Assembly (NCBI RefSeq): GCF_000960475.2
Contig: NZ_JZDQ02000046.1
Location: 1 to 46,733 of the forward strand
Source: Nocardioides luteus
GTDB lineage: Bacteria > Actinomycetota > Actinomycetes > Propionibacteriales > Nocardioidaceae
DNA: 46,733 bases
Direction of reading: 5' to 3'
The notes beneath the pieces were generated by a model. The model searched no databases, was not told where the DNA came from, and saw only the letters and a list, made by a program, of their open reading frames with translations. The stretch's first letter is position 1. Every line of letters begins with the position of its first letter. Position numbers and translations under genes: made by a program. Below are positions 1-8,186 of this stretch, in pieces.

Positions 1-73
1 CCCCGCCGAGTCGGCTCGTCAGAACGAGCCGACTCGGCGAGGAATGTGGTCAGAACGAGCCGACTCGGCGGGG
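1..73. repeat. Nested inverted/direct repeat, terminator-like
   Basis: A 16-base arm at 4-19 (CGCCGAGTCGGCTCGT) is perfectly complementary to 24-39 across a 4-base loop. The right arm recurs at 55-70, so 1-19 can instead pair with 55-73 over 19 bases. The unit at 18-39 is repeated directly at 49-70. It lies 8 bases beyond the stop of the minus-strand LCP gene, where a factor-independent terminator would be expected. The two mutually exclusive pairings and the third copy are more elaborate than a simple terminator; a REP-like element is the alternative. Confidence 0.7.
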
Positions 74-80
74 TTCCCGG

Positions 81-1220
81 TCAGCGGACGACGTCGGGGG
101 TCAGCAGGTCCTGGTTGTCGTCGGTCCACTCGGCCATCCGGTCCTCACGGACCGCGCGCCACAGGTCGAGGTCGCGGGAGGGGTCGAGGCGTACGACCGA
201 CTGGTCGCCGACCATGCCGGTGCCGTCCGTGGGGACGGTGAGGTAGCTGATGTCGTCGGTGCGGAGGTTGCGGAGCGAGGCGGCGAGCTTGGCCATCTGG
301 GTCGTCGACCACTCGTCGTCGACGGAGGCGTGCTTCGAGAAGAGGCTGAGCAGGTCGAGGACCTGGTCCGGGTTCTTGCGCAGCTCCTGGTGAAGGGTCT
401 GCTTGAGGAGGGTGCGGAGGAAGGCCTGCTGACGGGCGACGCGGTCGAGGTCGCCGTCCTGGAGGCCGTAGCGCTGGCGTACGTAGAGGAGCGCCTGCTC
501 GCCGTCGAGATGGTGGCGGCCGGCTTCCCAGCGGACCCCGCGGGCGGAGTCGTAGACGGTCTTCGGGATGTCGATGTCGACCCCGCCGACGGCGTCGGTG
601 AGGGCCTTGAAACCGTCCCAGTCGATGACGGTGAGGTGGTCGATGCGTACGTCGGTCATCTTCTCGACGGTCTCGACGGTGAGGCTGGGGCCGCCGAAGG
701 AGTAGGCCCAGTTGACCTTGCCCTTGCCATGACCCGGGATGTCGACCCAGGAGTCGCGCGGGATCGAGATCACCGAGGCGGAGCGGCGGTCGCCGTCGAG
801 GTGGACGAGCAGCATCGTGTCCGACCGGGCCTGTCCCGGCTTCCAGCCGGGCGCCTCGGCGCCGGTGGTGGGGATGTCGGAGCGGGCGTCGGTGCCGAGG
901 ACGAGGATGTTCATCGCGTCGGCGGCCGGACCCGAGGTGGGCTTGCTGGGCCGATCGGTGAGCCCGGTGAAGGTGTCGGGCAGACGCTGGATGTTCCCCT
1001 CCACCTTCGCCTGGAGCCACAGGATCCCGGTCAGCGCGGCCGCGCAGAGCAGCAGCAGGCAGATGAGCAGCCCGATCAGCGGCTTGCGGGCACGACGCCA
1101 TCCGCGCGAGGGGGTCTCGCCCGCAGGCTCGGACTGCGGCGGCACGGGCGGATGATCGAGGATGGCCACCCGAGTATGTGACCCGTCGAGCCCGGATTCA
1201 GGGGCCCAGATGCTCGCCAT
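81..1220 (-). CDS. LCP (LytR-CpsA-Psr) family wall-polymer transferase
   Basis: LCP proteins move undecaprenyl-pyrophosphate-linked glycopolymers onto peptidoglycan on the outer face of the membrane. The 379-aa product has a basic Pro-rich cytoplasmic head (1-46), one membrane segment (about 47-69) and an extracellular LCP domain. Hallmarks seen are NILVLGTDAR (104-113), RSDTMLLVHLD (132-142) and SIPRDSWV (152-159), with the Asp and Arg residues that bind the pyrophosphate and metal in this family. The ATG follows GAGG closely. It stands alone on the minus strand at the edge of the polysaccharide locus, so anchoring that polymer to the wall is a reasonable inference. A LytR_C domain is absent, as in many short LCP proteins. 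Confidence 0.93.
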   Translation of the reverse strand: MASIWAPESGLDGSHTRVAILDHPPVPPQSEPAGETPSRGWRRARKPLIGLLICLLLLCAAALTGILWLQAKVEGNIQRLPDTFTGLTDRPSKPTSGPAADAMNILVLGTDARSDIPTTGAEAPGWKPGQARSDTMLLVHLDGDRRSASVISIPRDSWVDIPGHGKGKVNWAYSFGGPSLTVETVEKMTDVRIDHLTVIDWDGFKALTDAVGGVDIDIPKTVYDSARGVRWEAGRHHLDGEQALLYVRQRYGLQDGDLDRVARQQAFLRTLLKQTLHQELRKNPDQVLDLLSLFSKHASVDDEWSTTQMAKLAASLRNLRTDDISYLTVPTDGTGMVGDQSVVRLDPSRDLDLWRAVREDRMAEWTDDNQDLLTPDVVR

Positions 1221-1221
1221 T

Positions 1222-1234
1222 CCTCAATTTCAGG
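1222..1234. promoter_or_regulatory. CCTCAATTTCAGG repeat-motif site
   Basis: CCTCAATTTCAGG lies directly upstream of the LCP start. The 14-mer CTCAATTTCAGGCA within it recurs exactly at 6505-6518. It loosely resembles the CCC-n4-CGGG sites elsewhere in the locus. Its minus-strand reading also supplies the GAGG ribosome-binding site, so any operator role is speculative. Confidence 0.3.
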
Positions 1235-1414
1235 CACCAGTCGGTAACGGCTGGTAACCAAAAATAGGGAGGCAATACGTCGGCTGGTGTCGCTGAGTAA
1301 AGTCACTCTGCTGTACGGCGCTGTTCACGCCGGAGCCGATGTCTCCTGGTGTTTCCAGCCGCCTGGCTGTGTCTTGGGAGGGCGCAGCTCGCAGGATGAT
1401 GACCAGGGAGAACT

Positions 1415-2149
1415 GTGTCGAACTCAAGAGTCGGACCCGAGGAAAGAGCCCGGCTGCACGAGGCTGCCTCGGTGCTGGCCGGGGTCCGAGCGGCGACCAC
1501 GCTGCTCAACTCGCCGGGCGAGATCGACGAGGAGCGACGGGCCTCGATGGCGGCGATGGTGCAGAGCGAGCTCGAGCGGCTCGAGCGGATGGTCCGCCGG
1601 CAGCAGCAGGAGGCCACTGAGCCGGTGATCGCGGAGCCGCGAGCCGGAGAGCAGCGGGCCGAGGTGATCGATCTCGACGCCGTCGTGTCCGCCATGGTCC
1701 TGGCCCACGAGGCCAAGGGCACCACGGTCGCGTGGCACCCGAGCCGGATGCTGGCGCTGGGTGACTCCGATCAGCTGACCGAGGCCCTCAACGTGCTCCT
1801 CGACAACGCCGCGGCGCACGGCAGCGGGCCGGTCCGGATCGACGTACGTGCCGCGGGGCCGGCGACCACCTCGGTCGAGATCGCGGTGACCGACCACGGA
1901 CCCGGCGTCGCGCCGGAGTTGCGCCGCCGGATCTTCGCCTGGGGAGTGAGCCGGCCGGGGTCCACCGGCCAGGGCATCGGTCTCCACGCCGCGCGCGACC
2001 TGATGGAGCGCCAGGGCGGCTACCTCGAGCTGGCCGAGACCGGCGAGCGTACGACCTTCGTCCTCGGCATCCCGATGCTCGGGTGCATCGACGGGGCCGG
2101 CGAGCACGACAGCTCGACCCGGGGAGGTCGCAGTGGTGTCGCCGCGTAA
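1415..2149 (+). CDS. Soluble histidine kinase-like ATPase
   Basis: The 244-aa protein has no membrane segment or sensor domain. Residues 9-62 form a helical segment with a possible phospho-acceptor His15 (RLHEAASVLAG), which is not the usual H-E-L/I-R box. Residues 100-220 form a HATPase_c domain with an N box (LLDNAAAHG, about 128-136), a G1 box (DHGPG, 160-164) and a G2 box (STGQGIGLH, about 183-191). The GTG start follows AGGGAG at good spacing. The gene overlaps the downstream response regulator by 17 bases, so the two form a coupled two-component pair. The signal is unknown; the kinase probably reads it through a partner protein. Confidence 0.85.
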   Translation: MSNSRVGPEERARLHEAASVLAGVRAATTLLNSPGEIDEERRASMAAMVQSELERLERMVRRQQQEATEPVIAEPRAGEQRAEVIDLDAVVSAMVLAHEAKGTTVAWHPSRMLALGDSDQLTEALNVLLDNAAAHGSGPVRIDVRAAGPATTSVEIAVTDHGPGVAPELRRRIFAWGVSRPGSTGQGIGLHAARDLMERQGGYLELAETGERTTFVLGIPMLGCIDGAGEHDSSTRGGRSGVAA

Positions 2150-2810
2150 GAGGGTGAAGGTGGTCATCGTCGAGGACCACACCCTCTTCGCGGAGTCGCT
2201 CGAGCTGGCCCTCACCTTCGAGGGCTACGACGCCCACCGTGTCGACCTGCCGGAGGAGCCGCCGTCGGAGGCCAAGCTCACCTCGCTGATCATGCGCTCC
2301 CAGCCACGCATCGTGCTGCTCGACCTCGATCTGGGACAGCACGGCTCGGGCGTACGTCTCATCGCGCCGCTCGCCAGGGCCGGTGCCGACGTGGTCGTGG
2401 TGACGGGCTCCACCGACGAGACCCGCTGGGGCCACGCCCTGCACGCGGGGGCCCGGACGGTGCTCTCCAAGACGGTGCCGCTGGGCGAGATCCTGGGCAC
2501 CGTACGCAGGCTCAACTACGGCCTCAGCGTGCTCGACGTCGACGACCGTGAGCGCCTGATCCGGGCATGGGTGGGCCAGGAGCAGGGCAGAATCGAGATC
2601 CGGCGCCGGCTCGCCCAGCTCTCACCGAAGGAGTCGCAGGTGCTCGAGCACCTCATGGACGGCCTCACCGTCGGCGACATCGCCAAGCTCCGCGTCGTCT
2701 CGGAGGCGACCGTGCGCACCCAGGTGAAGTCGATCCTCGCCAAGCTCGGCGTCTCCTCCCAGATCGCGGCGGTCAGCATCGCCCACAAGGCCGAGTGGCG
2801 GGCCGCCTGA
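2133..2810 (+). CDS. NarL/LuxR-type response regulator
   Basis: The 225-aa protein has an N-terminal receiver domain (about 8-125) with acidic residues in VIVEDH (11-16), a phospho-acceptor Asp64 in VLLDLDLG, Thr91 in VVVTGS and Lys113. The C-terminal LuxR-type helix-turn-helix (about 163-215) reads LSPKESQVLEHL...ATVRTQVKSILAKLGV. Two GTG codons (2133, 2136) follow GGGGAGG; either may start the protein. Cotranscription with the overlapping kinase gene implies phosphotransfer between them. It is the only response regulator in the window, which makes it a candidate but unproven regulator of the polysaccharide promoters. Confidence 0.92.
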   Translation: MVSPRKRVKVVIVEDHTLFAESLELALTFEGYDAHRVDLPEEPPSEAKLTSLIMRSQPRIVLLDLDLGQHGSGVRLIAPLARAGADVVVVTGSTDETRWGHALHAGARTVLSKTVPLGEILGTVRRLNYGLSVLDVDDRERLIRAWVGQEQGRIEIRRRLAQLSPKESQVLEHLMDGLTVGDIAKLRVVSEATVRTQVKSILAKLGVSSQIAAVSIAHKAEWRAA

Positions 2811-2828
2811 ACCTGCGGCGGGCGGACC

Positions 2829-3449
2829 TCAGGACGCGACGAGGCCGTCGTCCTCGTTGCTGCTGCGCCGGACGTAGAGCGTGCCGGTCTGCGGGCAGCG
2901 CCAGGCGTCCCCCTGGGCGACCAGCGGTGCGCCGGCGTGCCCGACCCAGCCCACCCGCCGAGCCGGCACCCCGACGACCAGCGCATGGTCCGGTACGTCC
3001 CGGGTGACCACGGCGCCCGCCGCGACCATCGCCCAGGCGCCGATCGTCACCGGCGCGACGCAGACGGCACGGGCCCCGATGCTGGCGCCGGTGCGTACGG
3101 TCACGCCGACGGCCTCCCAGTCGTCGCCGTCCTTGAGGGTGCCGTCCGGGTTGACGGCGCGGGGCAGGTAGTCGTTGGTGAAGACCACCGCCGGCCCGAC
3201 GAAGGCACCGTCCTCGAGGACGGCCGGCTCGTAGACCAGCGCGTGGTTCTGGATCTTGCAGCGGTCTCCGACGACGACCCCGGGACCGACGTACGCCCCG
3301 CGGCCGATGATGCACTCGCTGCCGACGCGGGCGTGCTCGCGGACCTGGGCCAGGTGCCAGACGAGGGTCCCGGCGCCGATCACGGCGCGTTCGTCGACGT
3401 CCGCGCTGGGCTCGATCCGGGGCGCGGCATGGGTCTCCTCCAGGGTCAT
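2829..3449 (-). CDS. WbpD/WlbB-like sugar N-acetyltransferase
   Basis: The 206-aa protein is a left-handed beta-helix acyltransferase with repeated hexapeptide turns (VIGAGTLVWHLAQV, IIGRGAYVGPGVVVG, ASIGARAVCVAP, VTIGAWAMVAAGAVVTRDVP). The order of repeats, the FTNDYLPRA loop and the C-terminal GWVGHAG...CPQTG...Y segment match the WbpD/WlbB type, which acetylates the 3-amino group of UDP-sugar uronates with acetyl-CoA. The ATG at 3449 was chosen because homology begins there; the open frame continues upstream only as antisense of the next gene. It is last in a four-gene minus-strand operon. Its expected partners, a Gfo/Idh/MocA dehydrogenase and a DegT aminotransferase, lie at 22-27 kb. Confidence 0.85.
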   Translation of the reverse strand: MTLEETHAAPRIEPSADVDERAVIGAGTLVWHLAQVREHARVGSECIIGRGAYVGPGVVVGDRCKIQNHALVYEPAVLEDGAFVGPAVVFTNDYLPRAVNPDGTLKDGDDWEAVGVTVRTGASIGARAVCVAPVTIGAWAMVAAGAVVTRDVPDHALVVGVPARRVGWVGHAGAPLVAQGDAWRCPQTGTLYVRRSSNEDDGLVAS

Positions 3450-3508
3450 GTCCTCAGCAAAGCGCGACCGGGAAACCCGCGGCGGAGGCCGGGAGCGGCG
3501 TACCCGAT

Positions 3509-4540
3509 TCAGCGTAGGACCGCGGGAGAGGCCGCCTCCGGGACCAGCACGCGAGGGGTCGCGGTGGGCTCGGTGTCGAGGGACCAGACGTCGCTGACCG
3601 GCTCGTCCTCGCGCTCGAGGCCGTAGAGGACGGTGTCGTCGTCGAGCCACTCGATCTGGTCGTCGATGCTGTGGGTCTCGCCGGCGAGCACGGTCCGTCT
3701 CCCGGTGGCGAGGTCGAGGACCGCGGGCGTCCACCGGGTGCCGTCCTTGTCGGCCTCCTTGAACGCGATCCGGGTGCCGTCGGGGGAGAGCGAGGGGCAC
3801 TCGACGTGGTCGGCGATCGTGGTCAGGGAGCGCTCGGCGAGGTCCCCGCGGGCCAGATAGGTCCGGCCGCCGGTGGCCACGGTCGCATAGAAGGTGCGGT
3901 CGTCGGCGGCGAAGGTGACGCCCCAGACGTTGCGGTCGGCCGGCGCGACCCGGCGGCCGTCGACGACCAGCCGGAACTTCTCCAGGTCGCCGTAGCTCGC
4001 CCCGCCGATCCGGCGGACGACGGTGCGCGTCGAGAACCCGCTGACCATGTAGGAGTCGCCGTTGACGAACACGGTGGAGGAGACCAGCCGCCCGTCCGGC
4101 GAGATCCGGGTGCGGCTGGGCAGGCCAGGCAGGTCGACCCCGTCGACCTCGCGCCAGCGCGCGCCCGGGGTCGAGGTCGCCAGGTCGGTCGCGCGGTAGC
4201 GGGTCACCACACCCCGCTCGGTCGTCAGGCACGAGACCGAGCCGGCCCGGGCGTAGACCCGGTCGCAGCTCAGGTCCGTGAGCGCCCGGGGGCCGCCGGG
4301 GTCGGCCAGCGCCACGGCACCGACATGGCCGTAGTCGGCGTCGCGTCCGGTGTGCCGGAAGAGGATCCGTGGCCCCTCCTCGACCTGCGTGAGCGAGGTG
4401 GTCGTGGCGTCGGTCGCGCGGGACGTACGCCGGTCGTTCTCGGCGATCGCGGAGAGGGCGTACGCCGTCACGCCGGCCGTGACGAGGACGACGATCGCGC
4501 CGAAGACGGTGGTGCGCTGCTTGACCCAGGCCGTCTTCAC
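3509..4540 (-). CDS. Membrane-anchored TolB/WD40-like beta-propeller protein
   Basis: The 343-aa protein has a short basic N-terminus, one membrane segment (about 12-32) and an extracytoplasmic domain with propeller-type repeats such as RISPDGRLVSS, VTFAADDRTFYA and SLSPDGTRIAFKE. These SPDGxxIAF blades are typical of TolB-like propellers. No catalytic motif is visible, so a binding or scaffold role outside the cell is likely. The GTG start overlaps the MFS stop by 4 bases (GTGA) with a GGAGGG ribosome-binding site, which indicates translational coupling. Homologues often sit beside MFS genes in actinobacterial polysaccharide loci (general knowledge). The exact function is unknown. Confidence 0.75.
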   Translation of the reverse strand: MKTAWVKQRTTVFGAIVVLVTAGVTAYALSAIAENDRRTSRATDATTTSLTQVEEGPRILFRHTGRDADYGHVGAVALADPGGPRALTDLSCDRVYARAGSVSCLTTERGVVTRYRATDLATSTPGARWREVDGVDLPGLPSRTRISPDGRLVSSTVFVNGDSYMVSGFSTRTVVRRIGGASYGDLEKFRLVVDGRRVAPADRNVWGVTFAADDRTFYATVATGGRTYLARGDLAERSLTTIADHVECPSLSPDGTRIAFKEADKDGTRWTPAVLDLATGRRTVLAGETHSIDDQIEWLDDDTVLYGLEREDEPVSDVWSLDTEPTATPRVLVPEAASPAVLR

Positions 4541-5781
4541 CGCGCCGCCCTCCGGAGCACCGCGAACCCGGCCGGGATCGCCGCGAGCAGCGCCACGCAG
4601 ACGGCGAGCATCGCGACCCGGGGGCCGACGGCGTACCAGAGGAGGCCGAAGCCGGTCGCCGCGACCAGCCGGGCCACCGCGACGGCGGTCTGGGCGGTGG
4701 CGATGCCGCTGGCGCGTACGGTCTCGGGGACCAGCTGCCCGGCCACCGCGGCCAGGGTGCCGTCGGTCGCGGCGTAGAAGACGCCGAGGAGGAGGACGGC
4801 GGCGCAGGTCGTCCAGAGCGCGCCGGAGCCGCTGGCCGCGCACAGATAGGCGGCCGCGAGCGGGAGGTGGCCGAGGACGAGCACCGTGGCGCGCCCGGCG
4901 CGGTCCGCGAGCCGGCCCATCGGTACGGCCAGGGTGAGGTAGGCGAGATTGGTGCCGACGTAGAGGACCGGGAACCACTGTGCCGCGAAGCCGCCGGTGT
5001 CGAGCAGTGCCAGGTAGACGAAGCCGTCGCCGATGGTGAGCAGGGCGAGCACGCCGGAGACGCCGGTCAGGCGGAGGAGGCCGGGGGTGAGCGCGGTGCG
5101 CCAACGCAACGTGGGGCGCGGTTCCCGGTGGGGAGCGGTCCGGCGGACGGCCCCGGTGCGGAACGGCACGAAGCAGGCCATCGTGGCCACCCCGAGCACC
5201 GCGAAGCCGAGCGAGACGACCAGGACGGTGTCGTAGCCGTCGGCGATCCGCCACAGGATCACGAACGCGAGCAGCGGCCCGAGCGTCGCCCCGATCGTGT
5301 CCAGCGCCCGGTGGACGCCGAAGCTGCGGCCGAGGTGCGCCGGGTCGCTGGAGGCGGCGATCATCGCGTCACGCGGAGCGGTGCGTACGCCCTTGCCGAC
5401 CCGGTCCAGCGAGATCGCCGCCGAGATCGTCCCGAAGCCGCCGGCGAAGAGCAGCCCGAGCCGCGCGACCGCGCTCATCGCGTAGCCCGCCAGGGCCACC
5501 GGCTGCGGCCGGTCGGTGCGGTCGGCGGCCCACCCGGCCGCGATCCGCACCAGCGAGGAGACGCCCTGGTAGAGGCCGTCGACGAGCCCGTACGCCACCG
5601 GCGAGAGCCCCACCACCGCGGTCAGGTAGAGCGGCAGGATCGCCGAGACGGACTCCGAGGAGATGTCGGTCAGCAGGCTGACGATGCCGAGGGTGATGAC
5701 CGTCCGGGAGACCCGCCCCCCGGATCGCCGCGCCTCGGCGCCGGTGCTGGTGGCGGGACGGTCGCTGAGAGAGAGGTACAC
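4537..5781 (-). CDS. MFS transporter
   Basis: The 414-aa polytopic protein has about 12 hydrophobic segments in two halves, of normal length for the major facilitator superfamily. After the fourth helix it carries DRVGKGVRTAPRDAMIA (about residues 126-142), a signature of one bacterial MFS subgroup. The first inter-helix loop (AAGWAADRTDR) matches MFS motif A. The substrate cannot be read from sequence. It lies 6 bases after the upstream anchored protein and overlaps the TolB-like gene by 4 bases, so it is part of one operon. Export of a precursor or small surface molecule would fit the context. Confidence 0.88.
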   Translation of the reverse strand: MYLSLSDRPATSTGAEARRSGGRVSRTVITLGIVSLLTDISSESVSAILPLYLTAVVGLSPVAYGLVDGLYQGVSSLVRIAAGWAADRTDRPQPVALAGYAMSAVARLGLLFAGGFGTISAAISLDRVGKGVRTAPRDAMIAASSDPAHLGRSFGVHRALDTIGATLGPLLAFVILWRIADGYDTVLVVSLGFAVLGVATMACFVPFRTGAVRRTAPHREPRPTLRWRTALTPGLLRLTGVSGVLALLTIGDGFVYLALLDTGGFAAQWFPVLYVGTNLAYLTLAVPMGRLADRAGRATVLVLGHLPLAAAYLCAASGSGALWTTCAAVLLLGVFYAATDGTLAAVAGQLVPETVRASGIATAQTAVAVARLVAATGFGLLWYAVGPRVAMLAVCVALLAAIPAGFAVLRRAAR

Positions 5782-5787
5782 CGGCGC

Positions 5788-6450
5788 TCAGGTCTTCGTG
5801 CGGAGGACGGAGTAGAGGCTGAAGTCGACGCTGCGGCGGCCGGTGCGGGTGACCGTGACGCTCACGGTCTCCTCGCCGCGGCGCAGCGACAGCGCCGGGG
5901 TGTTCTCCACCGAGGTGGTCGTGACCTCCTCGAAGCCGTGCTGGGCGAGCTGGGTCCGGAAGTGACGCAGTACGTCACAGGGCCGCCGGCAGCTCGCGGT
6001 CAGCGCCACCTGGAGCACGCCCTTGGTGGGCGTGACGCTGGAGACGTCCACGCTGGTCCGGGCCGGCGGCTCCAGGGCCTCCGGGTAGCCGGCCACCAGG
6101 GCGCCCTTGCGGACCGCCTGCTTCGGCAGCGGCTCCGAGATCAGCGCCGCCTGCTTCGTACGCGGCTTCGCGGTGAGCCCGGGCAGGCCCGACTCGGTCG
6201 GGGTCGAGGCCGCCTCCGGCAGCGCCTCGGTCGCCGGCTCGGGATCCGACTTCTTGCCGGACCCTGACCCGCCGCCCGATCCCGGGCTCGCGTCGGCTCC
6301 CGGTGAGCCCGACCGGGACGACGAGGCGCCTGCCGGATCCCCGCCGTCCGCGCCGGAGGAGGAGTCGGCGAAGCGTCCGGGCACCCAGAAGATCGTGACG
6401 CCGACGAGCACGCCGAGCAGCACGAGAAGGGCGAGGCGCTTGAGGTTCAC
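5788..6450 (-). CDS. Membrane-anchored protein of unknown function
   Basis: I do not recognise this 220-aa protein. It has one N-terminal hydrophobic segment (about 6-24), then a long low-complexity Ser/Gly/Pro/Asp linker (about 28-90) and a compact C-terminal domain (about 115-220) with a CRRPC motif and several beta-strand-like stretches ending in SVDFSLYSVLR. The layout is that of a single-pass anchored extracellular domain on a flexible tether. The start is GTG at 6450 with a poor ribosome-binding site. It is first in the operon with the MFS, TolB-like and acetyltransferase genes, so a surface-polymer role is inferred. Confidence 0.7.
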   Translation of the reverse strand: MNLKRLALLVLLGVLVGVTIFWVPGRFADSSSGADGGDPAGASSSRSGSPGADASPGSGGGSGSGKKSDPEPATEALPEAASTPTESGLPGLTAKPRTKQAALISEPLPKQAVRKGALVAGYPEALEPPARTSVDVSSVTPTKGVLQVALTASCRRPCDVLRHFRTQLAQHGFEEVTTTSVENTPALSLRRGEETVSVTVTRTGRRSVDFSLYSVLRTKT

Positions 6451-6504
6451 GGGACCAGTCGACGCGCAGCGGAGCCGGGTCGCGAGCGATGGCCGGGCCG
6501 CGTA

Positions 6505-6518
6505 CTCAATTTCAGGCA
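6505..6518. promoter_or_regulatory. CTCAATTTCAGGCA site in divergent promoter region
   Basis: An exact 14-base copy of the sequence beside the LCP start (1223-1236) lies in the 164-base gap between the minus-strand anchored-protein gene and the plus-strand ligase gene. An exact 14-mer recurring in two upstream regions suggests a shared operator, but with two copies only this is weak. Confidence 0.35.
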
Positions 6519-6614
6519 GCCTTCCGCGACCCCCACGGCCCGTCGAGGTGTGCCGTGCGACGTTGCCGTTGCCGGGAACGGTCCCGGCCGTAGCATCCCG
6601 GGGGACGGGCCACG

Positions 6615-8186
6615 TTGAACACCGCCGACTTTCTTCTCGAGCTAGCGCCCGAGGATTCGATCGCGCTCGCCGAGGCGGGTCGCGAGTACACCTTCGAGGA
6701 GCTGCGAGCCAGCGTGTCCGTGCTCACCGGGCGGATATCCGCGCTCGGTCTGACGCCGGGCACGCCGGTCGGGATCATGGCGCCCAACGGGCTGTTCTGG
6801 GTCTCGGCCTATCTCGCCGCGCTCCGGATGGGACTGGTCGTGGTGCCGTTCGCGGTCACGCTGCCGACCGAGGAGGTCGTGGCCCGGGTGCGATGGGTCG
6901 GGGCTGACGCGCTGCTGGTCGGACGCGCCCAGGCCGAGGCGCTGCGGCTGAGCCTGCCCAGGAGTCTTCCGGTCGTCGTGGAGCGCAAGGAGCGGCTGGT
7001 CCCGAAGCCGCGGTCGGCGCCGGTCGAGCTGCCCGAGACGGTCGACGTCGACCCGGACCAGGACGCGCTCTACATGTTCACCTCCGGCACCACCGGCGAC
7101 CCGCGCGCGGTGCGGCTCACCCACCGCAACATCCAGGCGAACACGACCTCGATCCTCGGCTACCTCGACATCACGCGGGAGGACCGGATGCTGGTCGTGC
7201 TGCCGTTCACCTACGTCTTCGGGCTCTCGCTCCTGCACACCCATCTGCGTGCCGGCGCCGCGATGATCATCCAGCCGACGTTCGTCTTCCCGCAGGCGGT
7301 GGTGGATCGGATGGTGTCCGCGCGCTGCACCGGCTTCGCCGGGGTGCCGTCGACCTTCGGGATGCTGCTGCGCAGCAGCACCTTCGGCTCCACGGCGGTG
7401 CCGTCGCTGCGGACGATCCAGCAGGCCGGTGGCCGGCTCGCGCCGGCGCTGGTCGAGCAGATGGCGCACGCACAGCCACAGGCGAAGGTCTTCGTGATGT
7501 ACGGCGCGACCGAGGCGACCGCCCGGCTCTCCTACCTTCCGCCCGAGGAGCTCGAGCGGCGACCGGGATCGATCGGCCGGGGCATCCCGGGCGTCGACCT
7601 GCGCGTGCTCGACCGCGACGGGGTGCACGTCCAGCCCGGCGAGGTCGGCGAGATCTGGGCCAGCGGCGCGAACATCTCGCCCGGCTACCTCGACGACCCC
7701 GAGGCGACGGCCCGCAAGATGCCCGGCGGGATGCTGCGTACGGGAGACCTGGCGAAGGTCGACGAGGACGGCTACATCTACGTGGTCGACCGGGTCGAGG
7801 ACTTCATCAAGTCGTGGGGGCACCGGATCGCCAGCCAGGACGTCGAGGCCGCGGCGCTCTATCTGCCGGACGTGGTCGCCGCCGCCGCGGTCGGGGTCCC
7901 CGACGAGGCCGCCGGCGAACGGGTCGAGCTGGTGGTGGTGCGGCGGCGCGGGTCGCTGCTGCGTGGCGCGGACGTCATCGCACACTGTCGCGAGCGGCTC
8001 TCGAAGCACATGGTTCCCGAGGTGGTCCGCTTCGTCGAGGCGCTGCCGATGAACGCGAACGGCAAGGTCATCAAGCGTGACGTACGAGCGATGTGCCTGC
8101 GGCTGGCGCAGGAGCCGGGCGCGGGTCAGGGCGACGACGTCGATGATGCCGACGATGCCGGCTGCGAAGGGGTCAAGGTGGGGTGA
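6615..8186 (+). CDS. AMP-forming acyl-CoA/acyl-ACP ligase (ANL family)
   Basis: The 523-aa protein is a full-length adenylate-forming ligase: it activates a carboxylate with ATP and passes it to CoA or a carrier thiol. Motifs in order are MFTSGTTGDPRAV (about 154-166), YGATEATAR (about 296), LRTGDL with VDRVEDFIKSWGHRI (about 374-402) and NANGKVIK (about 480), whose Lys is the catalytic A10 lysine. The P-loop reads PRAV rather than the usual PKGV, which may alter kinetics. The start is TTG, after GGGGAC. It heads an operon with SGNH-like, acpS and VOC genes. Because holo-ACP synthase is two genes downstream, an ACP rather than CoA may be the acceptor (inference). Confidence 0.88.
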   Translation: MNTADFLLELAPEDSIALAEAGREYTFEELRASVSVLTGRISALGLTPGTPVGIMAPNGLFWVSAYLAALRMGLVVVPFAVTLPTEEVVARVRWVGADALLVGRAQAEALRLSLPRSLPVVVERKERLVPKPRSAPVELPETVDVDPDQDALYMFTSGTTGDPRAVRLTHRNIQANTTSILGYLDITREDRMLVVLPFTYVFGLSLLHTHLRAGAAMIIQPTFVFPQAVVDRMVSARCTGFAGVPSTFGMLLRSSTFGSTAVPSLRTIQQAGGRLAPALVEQMAHAQPQAKVFVMYGATEATARLSYLPPEELERRPGSIGRGIPGVDLRVLDRDGVHVQPGEVGEIWASGANISPGYLDDPEATARKMPGGMLRTGDLAKVDEDGYIYVVDRVEDFIKSWGHRIASQDVEAAALYLPDVVAAAAVGVPDEAAGERVELVVVRRRGSLLRGADVIAHCRERLSKHMVPEVVRFVEALPMNANGKVIKRDVRAMCLRLAQEPGAGQGDDVDDADDAGCEGVKVG

